A stretch of DNA of 64,000 nucleotides from an uncultured Christensenella sp. (GTDB lineage Bacteria; Bacillota; Clostridia; Christensenellales; UBA3700). Position numbers and translations under genes: made by a program. Where the stretch lies: positions 1 to 64,000 of the forward strand of contig CASEHD010000005.1 in assembly GCA_949287655.1 (NCBI GenBank), in the 5' to 3' direction. Positions 7,960 to 16,375 of the stretch are shown here, one piece after another. The notes beneath the pieces are model-generated. The model saw nothing but the letters and a program-made list of their open reading frames with translations, made no database searches and had not been told where the DNA came from. Numbering within the stretch: the stretch's first letter is position 1; each line of letters opens with the position of its first letter.

Positions 7960-10056
7960 TCAGATCCTGAATGCTGTCAGTCTGCCTGAAAAATCCAGGG
8001 CATAAACGACGTCTCCGTATACGGCAAGTCTACTTAAAACGGGCGCGCCGATATAATAGCTTGCGACGAGTCCGCCGTCCTTTCCCAACAGATAAACACA
8101 TCCGTCCGACGCGGCGAACAGAAGGAAGTCCTTATAAGGAATTATTCCGCTTTCGACCGTCTTACTGCCTTTTGATGTATACGGCGATGTGAATGCGAGC
8201 GCGTCGCCTGTCATATAATTCCACAACATCTTCCCGTCCGCAAGAGAAAGGGCGATCACTCCTTTGTCTGCGGTCGTGAAATATCCTACGCCGTTTTCGA
8301 TATACGGCGCGGACGCCGCGTCGAGGTTGTAGCCTTCAAGATTGAACTTGTTAAGCGCCTTGCCGCTGTTTTTATCGATTCCGAATACAGACGATTCAGC
8401 CGCAACCCAAAGTATCTCACCGTCTAACGTCGGCGTGGTCGTGCGGTATCTCAGCCCATCCTTGTCATTGCTCCACGCCTTTTTGCCGGTAGCCGCGTCG
8501 TAAGCGACCAGCTTATCCCAATGAGAGCCGACGTAAACGTATTTACCGTCCGCGACGATCCTCGACGGCGCGCTGAAACCGTTTTCGTTTTTCGCCGTCC
8601 ACAGCACAGAGCCGCCGTTTAACGAAAGGCAGGATATCTTTTGCCCGCCGCCGCAGAACACCCTGCCGTCGCAAACGGCAATGCCCATTATCGTATCCCT
8701 TACCGCCGTAAGACCCGTATCGGTCTTCCAGACAAGACTGCCCGTAGCGGCGTCCAGCCTGTATACAATGCCTTCGCTGTCCTGCACGACGACGGCGCCG
8801 TCGCCTACGTAAAAGGAATTTTTCACCGAGTTTACCGTCGCGTATTTCCAGATCGTTTCCCCGCTTTCGGCGTCCAAGCAGGTTATCCCGCAATCTTTAG
8901 GATAGCCGTCGTCTGCGGTACCGACGTACACTTTGCCGTCCGAAAGAACAGGTTCTGCAAATTCGGCGTGACTGCCCGCCTGAACAGTCCATACCGCGTC
9001 CGCGGGCTCTACCTTTTCATACGAAAAATACAGCAGATCGGAGGACGTGAGCTCACCGCCGCTGAACGTCACTTTGCGGACCGCCGCAGGCGAAGAATCT
9101 ATACCTCCGCAATCGGGGCGCGCGGTAGAGATATTGAATATCCCGTCCTCTGTCTCGTTCATATAATTGTAGTGCCAGTGCCCGAACACCCACGCGACCA
9201 GACCGTGTTCTTTCAGGTCGAGCGTATTCAAACCGTACTTTACGACAAAACCGTCTTCGTCCGGGCAGACGTCGTGACAGAATACGACGACCTTCTTACC
9301 CTCTTCTACCGCCGCAAGATCGTTAGCCATCCAGCGCCAAACCTCGGACTTCGTATATCGCGCGAGCGCGTCGCCTTTCGCGAGAGAAGCGACCACGTAA
9401 TGCACGTCGCCTACGTCGAAAGAATAGTTTACAGGTCCGTAAATGCTCTCGTACAGAGCCTCGCCGTACCCGCCCCAATTCACGAAATCGTGGTTGCCGA
9501 TAACATAACGGACGGGCACTCCCATGTTTTCCGAGTTCATGCCGCCGATATGACTTTTAAGCCCCTCCTCGTAACATATGTCGCCCGTATGAATGAGGAA
9601 TGCGGGCTGTTCGCTTTCGACTTTCGCCTTTATGTCCTCTATCCAGTCGCCTACGCCCGAAGCGCCGACCTCTGTATCCGACACCTGAAGAAAACTATGA
9701 TCTGTAAGATCCTCGTCAAGTTTATCAAGATAAAAATCGTACCCGTCTCTCTCCTTACCCGCGTCGATATAAAAATCTTCGGTCCAGTAACCTGACGGTA
9801 TCGTCACGGTGACGAATCTGTCCTTAAGCCATCCGTCCAGAGAATAATACCCGTTTTCGTCCGTCTTTACAACGTCTCTTCCGTTCGTGACCGCGACGCC
9901 CTCAAGCGGTTTTCCGGTGTCCGACTCGTATACGTACCCCGAAAACCTGTCGTGTTTGACGGCATAATATATACCCGCCGCCAGCGCCGCGGCGACTATC
10001 ATCGCTGCAACAACTATCAAAGTTACCGAAACCGCCTTTTTCGTTTTTGCGTTCAC
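7960..10056 (-). CDS. Membrane-anchored calcineurin-like phosphoesterase with PQQ-type beta-propeller
   Basis: The 698-residue protein has four parts. An N-terminal membrane helix (VTLIVVAAMIVAAALAAGIYY) anchors it outside the cell. Next is a carboxypeptidase-regulatory-like domain (FSGYVYESDTGKPLEGVAVT, about 37-105). A metallophosphoesterase domain (about 118-330) follows with LQVSDTEVG, HTGDICYEEG, IGNHDFVNW, CHDVCPD and FGHWHYN, the metal-ligand motifs of the family; the first motif is SDTE rather than the usual DxH. The C-terminal half is a repeated AxDAxTGxxxW pattern of a PQQ-like propeller (about 360-698). The substrate is unknown; related N-terminal architectures act on phosphate esters at the surface. 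It has its own promoter and is convergent with spoIIE. Confidence 0.8.
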   Translation of the reverse strand: MNAKTKKAVSVTLIVVAAMIVAAALAAGIYYAVKHDRFSGYVYESDTGKPLEGVAVTNGRDVVKTDENGYYSLDGWLKDRFVTVTIPSGYWTEDFYIDAGKERDGYDFYLDKLDEDLTDHSFLQVSDTEVGASGVGDWIEDIKAKVESEQPAFLIHTGDICYEEGLKSHIGGMNSENMGVPVRYVIGNHDFVNWGGYGEALYESIYGPVNYSFDVGDVHYVVASLAKGDALARYTKSEVWRWMANDLAAVEEGKKVVVFCHDVCPDEDGFVVKYGLNTLDLKEHGLVAWVFGHWHYNYMNETEDGIFNISTARPDCGGIDSSPAAVRKVTFSGGELTSSDLLYFSYEKVEPADAVWTVQAGSHAEFAEPVLSDGKVYVGTADDGYPKDCGITCLDAESGETIWKYATVNSVKNSFYVGDGAVVVQDSEGIVYRLDAATGSLVWKTDTGLTAVRDTIMGIAVCDGRVFCGGGQKISCLSLNGGSVLWTAKNENGFSAPSRIVADGKYVYVGSHWDKLVAYDAATGKKAWSNDKDGLRYRTTTPTLDGEILWVAAESSVFGIDKNSGKALNKFNLEGYNLDAASAPYIENGVGYFTTADKGVIALSLADGKMLWNYMTGDALAFTSPYTSKGSKTVESGIIPYKDFLLFAASDGCVYLLGKDGGLVASYYIGAPVLSRLAVYGDVVYALDFSGRLTAFRI

Positions 10057-10095
10057 TTTTTCAGTCTCCCTTACCTTATTGGTCTTTATACTGTT

Positions 10096-10124
10096 ATTTT
10101 AATCCCGTTTAGTATTGAGGTCAA
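10096..10124 (-). promoter_or_regulatory. Promoter of the phosphoesterase gene
   Basis: On the minus strand TTGACC (10119-10124) and TAAAAT (10096-10101) with 17 bases between. Confidence 0.65.
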
Positions 10125-10162
10125 TGCGCGTTCCGTCACACGATGTGAGGAATACAATTATC

Positions 10163-10191
10163 TTGACATTTACCATTTAAAATGAGACAAT
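10163..10191 (+). promoter_or_regulatory. Promoter of the beta-helix gene and its structured leader
   Basis: TTGACA (10163-10168), 17 bases, then GACAAT (10186-10191). Transcription would start near 10198, giving a leader of about 150 nt. Confidence 0.6.
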
Positions 10192-10197
10192 GTTTAT

Positions 10198-10300
10198 GCA
10201 GGGTCCGGACGAGACCCGTTGCCCGTACACGCCTGAGCCGAAAGCCGGCAGCGCGTCAAACCGGGCGCCGTGTAACGGAGAACGGGAGATCTTAAACATC
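10198..10300 (+). promoter_or_regulatory. Structured 5' leader, possible riboswitch of unknown class
   Basis: The predicted leader is GC-rich and rich in pairing. GGGTC/GACCC (10201-10215) makes one hairpin. CCCGTT (10214-10219) can pair with AACGGG (10280-10285), and inside this CCGTACACG (10223-10231) with CGTGTAACGG (10269-10278). It also contains a GCCGAAAGCCGGC segment. GGTCCG and a GGGAGA tail recall the guanidine-I (ykkC) riboswitch, but the rest of that consensus is not visible. It lies between the promoter at 10163 and the start codon at 10347; the class is unassigned. Confidence 0.4.
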
Positions 10301-10346
10301 GGAATTCCCGCACCCTTGCAGACAATCCACTGTTTTAAAGGTACGT

Positions 10347-11972
10347 ATGCAAAAAAATTATTCATTCGGCTCTTTTTCCGTCTTTGACGTCTTGCAAAAC
10401 GACGGCTGTTATACGTCGCAGAACAGATATCTGTTTTCTGTCGGCGCGGACAAACTGAAAAGCGTGACCGGATACGTCGCCAACTCCTCTCCTCACACCA
10501 AGGACAGCCAGACCAGACATTTCGCGATCGTGATGAAGGACCTGAAAAACGTCACCGTCGACGGCAACGGGTCGAGGGTTCTTCTGACAGACAAAGGCTC
10601 TTTCGCATACCTCGAAAACTGCGAAAACGTAACGCTTAAAAACTTTACTTTCGATATCGAAACGCCGTGCTGCCCTGAATTTACGGTAATGAAAACGGGG
10701 CTCACGTCGGCTAACGTTCAGTTCGCGCCCAATACCCGCGTCGAAAAGACAGACGATCACTTTTTTGACGTCAAGTGCGGCAACACGACAATCGCGGTCG
10801 ACGGCAAGGGCATTACCTACGTACGCGCGCTCGACGCTGACCGCAACGCGATATTCACGATAGGAAAAGACCCGGCGGACATTTTCTCAAAGGTCACGAA
10901 GCTGGACATCCTTTCCGACGACGGCGTAAATCAGACGGTAAAGCTTTCTTTCAAATCGCTGTGCCCGCTCAAAAACGGTTGTTCCTACTCTTACCGCACG
11001 AATATACGCGACGAGGCGGGCTTCGTATTCGACAGCTGCAAAAACGTGACGCTGGAAAGCTGCAACGTAAAGTATATGCACACGCAGGGCATCGTAGCGC
11101 AGTTCTGCGAAAACGTCACCGTGGAAAAACTGGACGTAAGGCCCAAGACCTCGCAAAGCGTAGCTTGCACAGGCAACGTGTTCGACTTCTTCGAATGTTC
11201 GGGCGCCGTAACGATAAAAAACAGCTATTTCTGCGGCTGTCTGGGCAAGATAGTCAACATCGGCGCGCAATACGCAAGGATAAACGGCAGACTGGACGAT
11301 CATTCTCTCGCCTGCGCGTACGCAAACCCCAAATATTACGGCATACCCTTCTGCAAGCGCGGCGACGTACTCGCCGTTACCGAAGCGGAAAACCTGACCG
11401 CATACGGAAGATACAAGGCTGTAAAATGCTCGGTCGACGCGATAAACCCCGACCTGTTCACAGTGACTTTCGAGGGAGAGATCCCTCAGGACGCGGTCGG
11501 AAAAACGCTTGAAAACGAAAGCGCGAACGGCGCGGATCTGATATTTGAAAACAACACCCTTTACGACGTGCCCAATAAAGGGGTATGCATCAACTCTGCG
11601 GGCAACCATACTTTGAGATTCAACAACTTCAAGAAGGTGACGAAAAGCGCGGTCTATATCGGCGGCGACGCAAAAACGGATTTCGTTGCGGGACGAGTGG
11701 GCAACGTGACGATTGCCGAAAACCGCTTCTCAGACTGCAACTCCCCGATAATATGCGTCGACCCGTCCGTCGGCGAAAGCGTCTGCGACTTTGCGGAAAG
11801 CGTGACGATAAGCAACAATTACTTTATTGAAAGCGAAAAGACGCTTTACGATATTAAGCACACGCGCGAAGTCGTCTTTGATTCAAAGAACGTCTGCGAT
11901 GATGAAAAATATGCGGGCTCCACAGCTTTCTGCCTGTCTGAAAAGATAAAAGACTATGAGATAAGATATTGA
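10347..11972 (+). CDS. Right-handed beta-helix protein, GH110-like
   Basis: A 541-residue protein made of short repeated strands of the type 'VTLKNFTFD', 'VTLESCNVKYM', 'VTIKNSYF', 'VTIAENRFSDC', the signature of a right-handed parallel beta-helix. The order and the block MHTQGIVAQFCENVTVEKL resemble GH110 alpha-1,3-galactosidases. The Asp-containing motif that should follow (…DDxxNVHG…) reads LGKIVNIGAQY here, so catalysis by the usual residues is doubtful. There is no signal peptide, so it would be cytoplasmic unless exported otherwise. The ATG at 10347 has an AAAGG site five bases upstream. The protein could be a divergent glycosidase or a carbohydrate-binding relative. Confidence 0.6.
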   Translation: MQKNYSFGSFSVFDVLQNDGCYTSQNRYLFSVGADKLKSVTGYVANSSPHTKDSQTRHFAIVMKDLKNVTVDGNGSRVLLTDKGSFAYLENCENVTLKNFTFDIETPCCPEFTVMKTGLTSANVQFAPNTRVEKTDDHFFDVKCGNTTIAVDGKGITYVRALDADRNAIFTIGKDPADIFSKVTKLDILSDDGVNQTVKLSFKSLCPLKNGCSYSYRTNIRDEAGFVFDSCKNVTLESCNVKYMHTQGIVAQFCENVTVEKLDVRPKTSQSVACTGNVFDFFECSGAVTIKNSYFCGCLGKIVNIGAQYARINGRLDDHSLACAYANPKYYGIPFCKRGDVLAVTEAENLTAYGRYKAVKCSVDAINPDLFTVTFEGEIPQDAVGKTLENESANGADLIFENNTLYDVPNKGVCINSAGNHTLRFNNFKKVTKSAVYIGGDAKTDFVAGRVGNVTIAENRFSDCNSPIICVDPSVGESVCDFAESVTISNNYFIESEKTLYDIKHTREVVFDSKNVCDDEKYAGSTAFCLSEKIKDYEIRY

Positions 11973-12021
11973 AAAAGACAGGGATAACTCAATACTTATC
12001 GCAAAAAACGAAACAGCATAA

Positions 12022-12050
12022 AAAAGGCAGCCCGTTTGAGTTGCCTTTTA
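12022..12050. terminator. Bidirectional terminator after the beta-helix gene
   Basis: AAAAGGCA (12022-12029) pairs with TGCCTTTT (12042-12049); A and T runs flank it. It serves the beta-helix gene and the leftward small gene at 12080. Confidence 0.75.
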
Positions 12051-12079
12051 TGTCTCCTTGCAAATAGTTTGTCTCCCGA

Positions 12080-12328
12080 TTAAAATTTCTTTCTCGCAAC
12101 ATTATTCTCTTCGTCGTAAAGAAGATTGACCGCTTCTGTATAAAAATCCCTCTGCCCGATTCTTTTCTTTGCCAGGTCTGTCATATACGCTAAGGCTTTG
12201 TCTTTATCGTCACAACAACAAATAGAGTGTAACGTTTCTTCTATCACAAAATCAGAATAATTTGCCTTCTTACATATCTCAGTGAATTTGTCAGCTTTGA
12301 TTCCTAATATTTCTTTTATGTTAGCCAT
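12080..12328 (-). CDS. Small hypothetical protein
   Basis: An 82-residue acidic/basic helical protein (MANIKEILGIKADKFTEICKK...) with a CCCDDKDKA segment and a basic end. I do not recognise the family. The ATG at 12328 has a GGGG-type ribosome-binding site seven bases upstream. It is 18 bp downstream of the next gene, so the two are likely co-transcribed. Both are clearly more AT-rich than the surrounding metabolic genes, which suggests horizontal gain. Confidence 0.65.
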   Translation of the reverse strand: MANIKEILGIKADKFTEICKKANYSDFVIEETLHSICCCDDKDKALAYMTDLAKKRIGQRDFYTEAVNLLYDEENNVARKKF

Positions 12329-12346
12329 ATTTATCCCCTTTTATAA

Positions 12347-12730
12347 TTAATGCTTGTTTACTCTCAATATTTTCGGATCCTGAAAATCTCCATTATACAA
12401 AATCGTATAATAAGTCCCTTCATGTTCTATTGTTATTCTGATATTGCCAGACTTCGTTTTCTCATAAGCTCCGCCATGTTGAATTTCCGCAACTTTGTTA
12501 TAAAACTTTGCCCACACAACCTTGTCAAGTTCAATATTATTATAACCTTTATTTTGCTTTTGCACAACAGTTTTTTCTTGCTTACGCTTTTCAACGATAC
12601 TCTTTATCCTATCTATTGAAACGGCTTTCTTTTCGCCTTTGTCCGTAAACTTTCCGTCTTTGTCTCTCGGGTGTTCTTCTTCTCTCCAATCAGCCACTTG
12701 CATCTCCTTTTCCCGCAAAGAAAAACGCAC
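12347..12730 (-). CDS. Small accessory protein with an HPRDKDGKFT motif
   Basis: A 127-residue protein. I place the start at GTG 12730 because GAGGAG lies eight bases upstream, while the ATG at 12700 has AAGGAG with no spacer. EEHPRDKDGKFTDKGEKK (residues 17-34) is a motif seen in C-terminal parts of phage head-morphogenesis and related phage-borne proteins. The C-terminal part (VVWAKFYNKVAEIQHGG ... YYTILYNGDFQDPKILRV) looks like a small alpha/beta domain. The function is unknown; a leftover of a phage or mobile-element gene is the simplest view. It is paired with the 82-residue gene. Confidence 0.6.
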   Translation of the reverse strand: MRFSLREKEMQVADWREEEHPRDKDGKFTDKGEKKAVSIDRIKSIVEKRKQEKTVVQKQNKGYNNIELDKVVWAKFYNKVAEIQHGGAYEKTKSGNIRITIEHEGTYYTILYNGDFQDPKILRVNKH

Positions 12731-12828
12731 GGGGATTACTCCTCGTACGTCTTCTAAGGGGGATTTTTAATCCGCGAAAATCATGTTATCTGCTTTTCGA
12801 CAATATCATAATATCACGTATAAACCCC

Positions 12829-12849
12829 GAAAAAGTGCTGCACTTTTTG
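12829..12849 (-). terminator. Possible terminator of the iol operon
   Basis: AAAAAGTGC and GCACTTTTT form a near-perfect stem 11 bp past the iolG stop. The T run is inside the stem, so termination strength is uncertain. Confidence 0.5.
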
Positions 12850-12860
12850 CAAAATAATTT

Positions 12861-13874
12861 TTACGCCTTTATCTCGCTGAGCCGGACGGGTCTGCCTTCT
12901 TCAAGAGACTTTTTAGCCGCAACGCCTATAACGACTGCCTGCAGTCCGTCCTCGATACCGACGGAGACCGGTTTATCGTTGACTATGCTGTCGATAAAGC
13001 AGTTGATCTCGTTGACATAAGCCTGCATATATCTTTCAAGGAAGAAAAGCAGCGGTTTTTCGCCGGTAACGCCGTCCGCATTGGATATCACCGCGTTGGA
13101 CGCGCAGTCGTTGGAGATCGCGACCTGTCCCAGTTCGCCGAACGCTTCCGCCCTCTGATCGTAGCCGTAAGTCGCGCGGCGGCAGTTGTCGATGACCGCG
13201 AGCGCGCCGCTCTTAAGCTTCAACGTAATGACCGCTGTGTCGATATCGCCCGCCTTGCCTATTTCGGGATCTACCATTACGCCGCCCATAGCGAATACGC
13301 TTTCGACCTCGTCGCCGGACAGGTATCTGACCATATCGAAGTCGTGTATCGTCATGTCGAGAAAGATACCTCCGCTGACCTTAATGTAAGATACGGGAGG
13401 CGCCGCAGGGTCGCGAGAGCAGATTTTGAGCACATTGAGCGCGCCTATCTTACCCGCTTTGACAGCTTCTCTCACCGCCGCGAAGTTGTGATCGAAACGA
13501 CGGTTGAAACCGACCTGATATTTGACATTACTGCCCTCGAGAGCCTTCTTGACCGCGAGTATCTTCGCGATGTCGTGATCTACGGGTTTTTCGCAGAACA
13601 CGTGCTTGCCCGCCTTTATCGCCTCAATGGATATCGGGGAATGGGTATCGGTCGAAGAGCAAATCAGGACCGCGTCTATCTCCTTGTCTGCGAGGATCTC
13701 CTTATAATCCTTTGTCGTATTCTCAACGCCCATATTTTTCAGCCATGCGGCGGTCTCGTCGCTCATGAACGGATCCGCAACGGTCTTTACCGTCGCGCCT
13801 TTGACGTAACACATAATGGATTCGCAGTGGACTTTGCCTATTCTGCCCGCACCGATTATACCGATTTTCAACAT
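12861..13874 (-). CDS. iolG: myo-Inositol 2-dehydrogenase
   Basis: Oxidises myo-inositol to scyllo-inosose (2-keto-myo-inositol) with NAD, the first step of inositol breakdown. The 337-residue protein has the GFO/IDH/MocA fold: Rossmann motif GIIGAGRIGKVH at the start, the EKPVD motif near residue 95, and the catalytic region GGIFLDMTIHDFDMVRYL (Asp and His). The length is typical. It is the last gene of the seven-gene iol operon, 48 bp after mmsA. A role on scyllo-inositol or D-chiro-inositol is possible. Confidence 0.93.
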   Translation of the reverse strand: MLKIGIIGAGRIGKVHCESIMCYVKGATVKTVADPFMSDETAAWLKNMGVENTTKDYKEILADKEIDAVLICSSTDTHSPISIEAIKAGKHVFCEKPVDHDIAKILAVKKALEGSNVKYQVGFNRRFDHNFAAVREAVKAGKIGALNVLKICSRDPAAPPVSYIKVSGGIFLDMTIHDFDMVRYLSGDEVESVFAMGGVMVDPEIGKAGDIDTAVITLKLKSGALAVIDNCRRATYGYDQRAEAFGELGQVAISNDCASNAVISNADGVTGEKPLLFFLERYMQAYVNEINCFIDSIVNDKPVSVGIEDGLQAVVIGVAAKKSLEEGRPVRLSEIKA

Positions 13875-13922
13875 AATTCTTACCTCTTTAAGATATTGTT
13901 ATGATATTGATTTTCTGTCTTA

Positions 13923-15431
13923 TCAGATCGTTCCGTCCCAGGTGGAAACGTTGGTCTGCTTCTTTTCGTGCTCGTCGAACCAGTGAGTCGTGACCGTCTT
14001 GCTGTCCGTGAAGAACTTGAAGCTGTCTCTGCCCAGACAATGCAGATCGCCGAAGAAGGACTGCTTGTGACCGGTGAACGAGAAGAATCCGACAGGTACG
14101 GGGATACCGACGTTTACGCCGACCATGCCGCCGTCCGTATAGCGTACGAACTCGCGCGCATAGTAGCCGTTCTGCGTATAGATGACAGAGCCGTTCGCGA
14201 ACGGGTTGGCGTTCATCACCGCGAGCCCCTCTTCAAAAGTCCTGACTCTCTTAACGCACAGGACGGGTCCGAATATCTCTCTCTGACCGACCGTCATTTC
14301 GGGAGTAACGTTGTCGAGGATCGTGGGTCCGAGGTAGAAGCCGTTTTCAAAACCCTTTACCTTGACGTTTCTGCCGTCGAGAACGAGTTTTGCGCCCTCG
14401 TCGATGCCCTTCTGTATCCAGTCGCATACGCTCTTTTTATGCTCCGCGCTGTAAACGGGACCCAGCTTTGTATCCTTATCGTACGCGGGACCGACCTTTA
14501 CGTTCTTGGCAAGCTCAACAAGTTTCGCGACCAGTTTGTCCGCGATGCTTTCCTGAACGACGACGACCGGGAGAGCCATACATCTTTCGCCCGCGCAGCC
14601 GTAAGTCGCGTTGATTATGCCTGCAGCCGTTCTGTCGAGCGCCGCGTCTTCGAGGACGAGCGCATGATTTTTAGCTTCACACAGACACTGCACCCTCTTA
14701 CCGTACTTTGCGGCTGTCTCATAGATATATCTGCCGACCTTAGTGGAGCCGACGAAGGAAACGCCGACTATCTTGTCGTTGGAGATAAGCTCCTGCGTGT
14801 CGTTTCTGTCGCAACTGACGATATTCAGAACGCCGTCGGGAAGTCCCGCTTCGCGGTACAGCTCTGCAATTCTCATCGAGGTCATCGGCGTAGCGCCGGC
14901 GACTTTTAAGACTATCGTATTGCCGCAGGCGATACAGACGGGAGTCATCCAGCCCATCGGGATCATCGCCGGGAAGTTGAACGGAGAAATGCCTGCGAAT
15001 ACGCCGAGAGGCATGCGGTACAGCACCGTGTCGTAGCCGTTGGACGCGTCCATAAGGCTTTCGCCCTGCAGAAGCGACGGCATTGAGCAAGCCAGCTCGG
15101 TTCCCTCTTTCGCTTTGAGGATATCGCCCTTGCTCTCGTCGAGGTTCTTGCCGTGCTCGGTAGCGCACAGTTCGGTCAGTTCGTCCATATGCTCGATGAG
15201 CAACTCCCTGACCTTGTAGAGTATCTGCACTCTCTTGATGACGGGTACGCGCGACCACTTCTTGTACGCCTCGTGCGCGTTATCGATGACCTTAGCGACC
15301 TCGGCGGTCGTGCAACGCGGCATCTTAGCTATCTGTTCGCCGGTGGACGGGTTGAACACGGGATAGAACTTGTCGGTAGTAGACTGTACGAATTCGTTGT
15401 TGGTAAAGTAACCCAAAGTCTTGATTGCCAT
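13923..15431 (-). CDS. mmsA: Methylmalonate-semialdehyde dehydrogenase (CoA-acylating)
   Basis: Converts malonate semialdehyde to acetyl-CoA and CO2, the final step of inositol catabolism (also called IolA). The 502-residue protein is a CoA-dependent aldehyde dehydrogenase. Visible are the NFPAMIPMGW cofactor segment, the GSTKVG nucleotide-binding loop, and GCAGERCMALPV with the catalytic cysteine in the sequence typical of the MMSDH subfamily. Length matches. It lies between iolE and iolG with a 32-bp gap to iolE. Confidence 0.94.
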   Translation of the reverse strand: MAIKTLGYFTNNEFVQSTTDKFYPVFNPSTGEQIAKMPRCTTAEVAKVIDNAHEAYKKWSRVPVIKRVQILYKVRELLIEHMDELTELCATEHGKNLDESKGDILKAKEGTELACSMPSLLQGESLMDASNGYDTVLYRMPLGVFAGISPFNFPAMIPMGWMTPVCIACGNTIVLKVAGATPMTSMRIAELYREAGLPDGVLNIVSCDRNDTQELISNDKIVGVSFVGSTKVGRYIYETAAKYGKRVQCLCEAKNHALVLEDAALDRTAAGIINATYGCAGERCMALPVVVVQESIADKLVAKLVELAKNVKVGPAYDKDTKLGPVYSAEHKKSVCDWIQKGIDEGAKLVLDGRNVKVKGFENGFYLGPTILDNVTPEMTVGQREIFGPVLCVKRVRTFEEGLAVMNANPFANGSVIYTQNGYYAREFVRYTDGGMVGVNVGIPVPVGFFSFTGHKQSFFGDLHCLGRDSFKFFTDSKTVTTHWFDEHEKKQTNVSTWDGTI

Positions 15432-15463
15432 AAATTTCTCCTTGTATTTCGTAGATTTGTATT

Positions 15464-16357
15464 TCAGATATTTGCCGTCTTTCTTATATAATCTCTCGCC
15501 TTGATCGCGTATTCGAGAGGATTCGCCTTAGCGGGATCCTGTTCCGCTTCAACTATCATCCAACCCTTGTAGCCGGCGCTGTCGAGGATATCGAATATCG
15601 GCGCAAAGTCGATGCAGCCGTCGCCGGGCACCGTGAACGCACCCGCCCTCACTCCTTGCAGGAAGGACAGTTTTTCGTCCCTGACCTTTCTCACGACGTC
15701 CGGTCTTATGTCTTTAAGATGAACATGCTTTACTCTCTTTACGTGTTTTTTCAGCACTTCGACGTAGTCCTCTCCGCAGTACGCAAGGTGGCCGCTGTCG
15801 AACAGCAGTGAGAATTTGTCGGGATCCGTCATCGCGAGCATCTTATCGACTTCCGCCGCCGTCTGAACGACCGTGCCCATATGGTGGTGATAGACGAGTT
15901 TCATTCCCATCGAATTCGCGATCTCGCCCAGCCTGTTCATTCCTTTCGCGAAACGCTCCCATTCCTTCTGCACCATAACGTATTTACATTCGAATACCGG
16001 GGTGTGCATCTGTCCCTGTATGCTGTAACTCTGCTCAGACGCGCCTATCGTGTCGGCGCCGACCGCTTTAAGGAATTTGCACTGCGCGACAAAGTCTTTT
16101 TCGACCTCTTCCATCGGCTTTGTCAGCACAAAGGAAGAAAACCACTGATTGGCGATCTTAAGCCCTCTGAGGTCAAGCGCCGCTTTGAGTACGGCGGGAT
16201 CTTTGGGGTACTTGTTGCCGACTTCGCAACCGGTAAAACCTGCAAGAGCCATTTCGCTGACGCACTGTTCGAATGTGTTTTCCGCTCCGAGGTCCGGCAT
16301 ATCGTCGTTGGTCCAGGCGATAGGAGCTATGCCGAGTTTAACGTCTTCTTTTCTCAT
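15464..16357 (-). CDS. iolE: Inosose dehydratase
   Basis: Dehydrates scyllo-inosose to the diketone THcHDO, the second step. The 297-residue protein has the xylose-isomerase-like TIM-barrel fold with metal/catalytic residues in [33 protein letters not shown] and HLKDIRPDV. It starts [24 protein letters not shown], the family's conserved opening. It sits 18 bp after iolD. Confidence 0.95.
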   Translation of the reverse strand: MRKEDVKLGIAPIAWTNDDMPDLGAENTFEQCVSEMALAGFTGCEVGNKYPKDPAVLKAALDLRGLKIANQWFSSFVLTKPMEEVEKDFVAQCKFLKAVGADTIGASEQSYSIQGQMHTPVFECKYVMVQKEWERFAKGMNRLGEIANSMGMKLVYHHHMGTVVQTAAEVDKMLAMTDPDKFSLLFDSGHLAYCGEDYVEVLKKHVKRVKHVHLKDIRPDVVRKVRDEKLSFLQGVRAGAFTVPGDGCIDFAPIFDILDSAGYKGWMIVEAEQDPAKANPLEYAIKARDYIRKTANI

Positions 16358-16375
16358 TATTTCATCCTCATGGAA

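Noticed and set aside
10198..10300. Guanidine-I (ykkC) riboswitch
   Set aside because: Only short pieces (GGTCCG, GGGAGA) agree; the conserved core and spacing do not.
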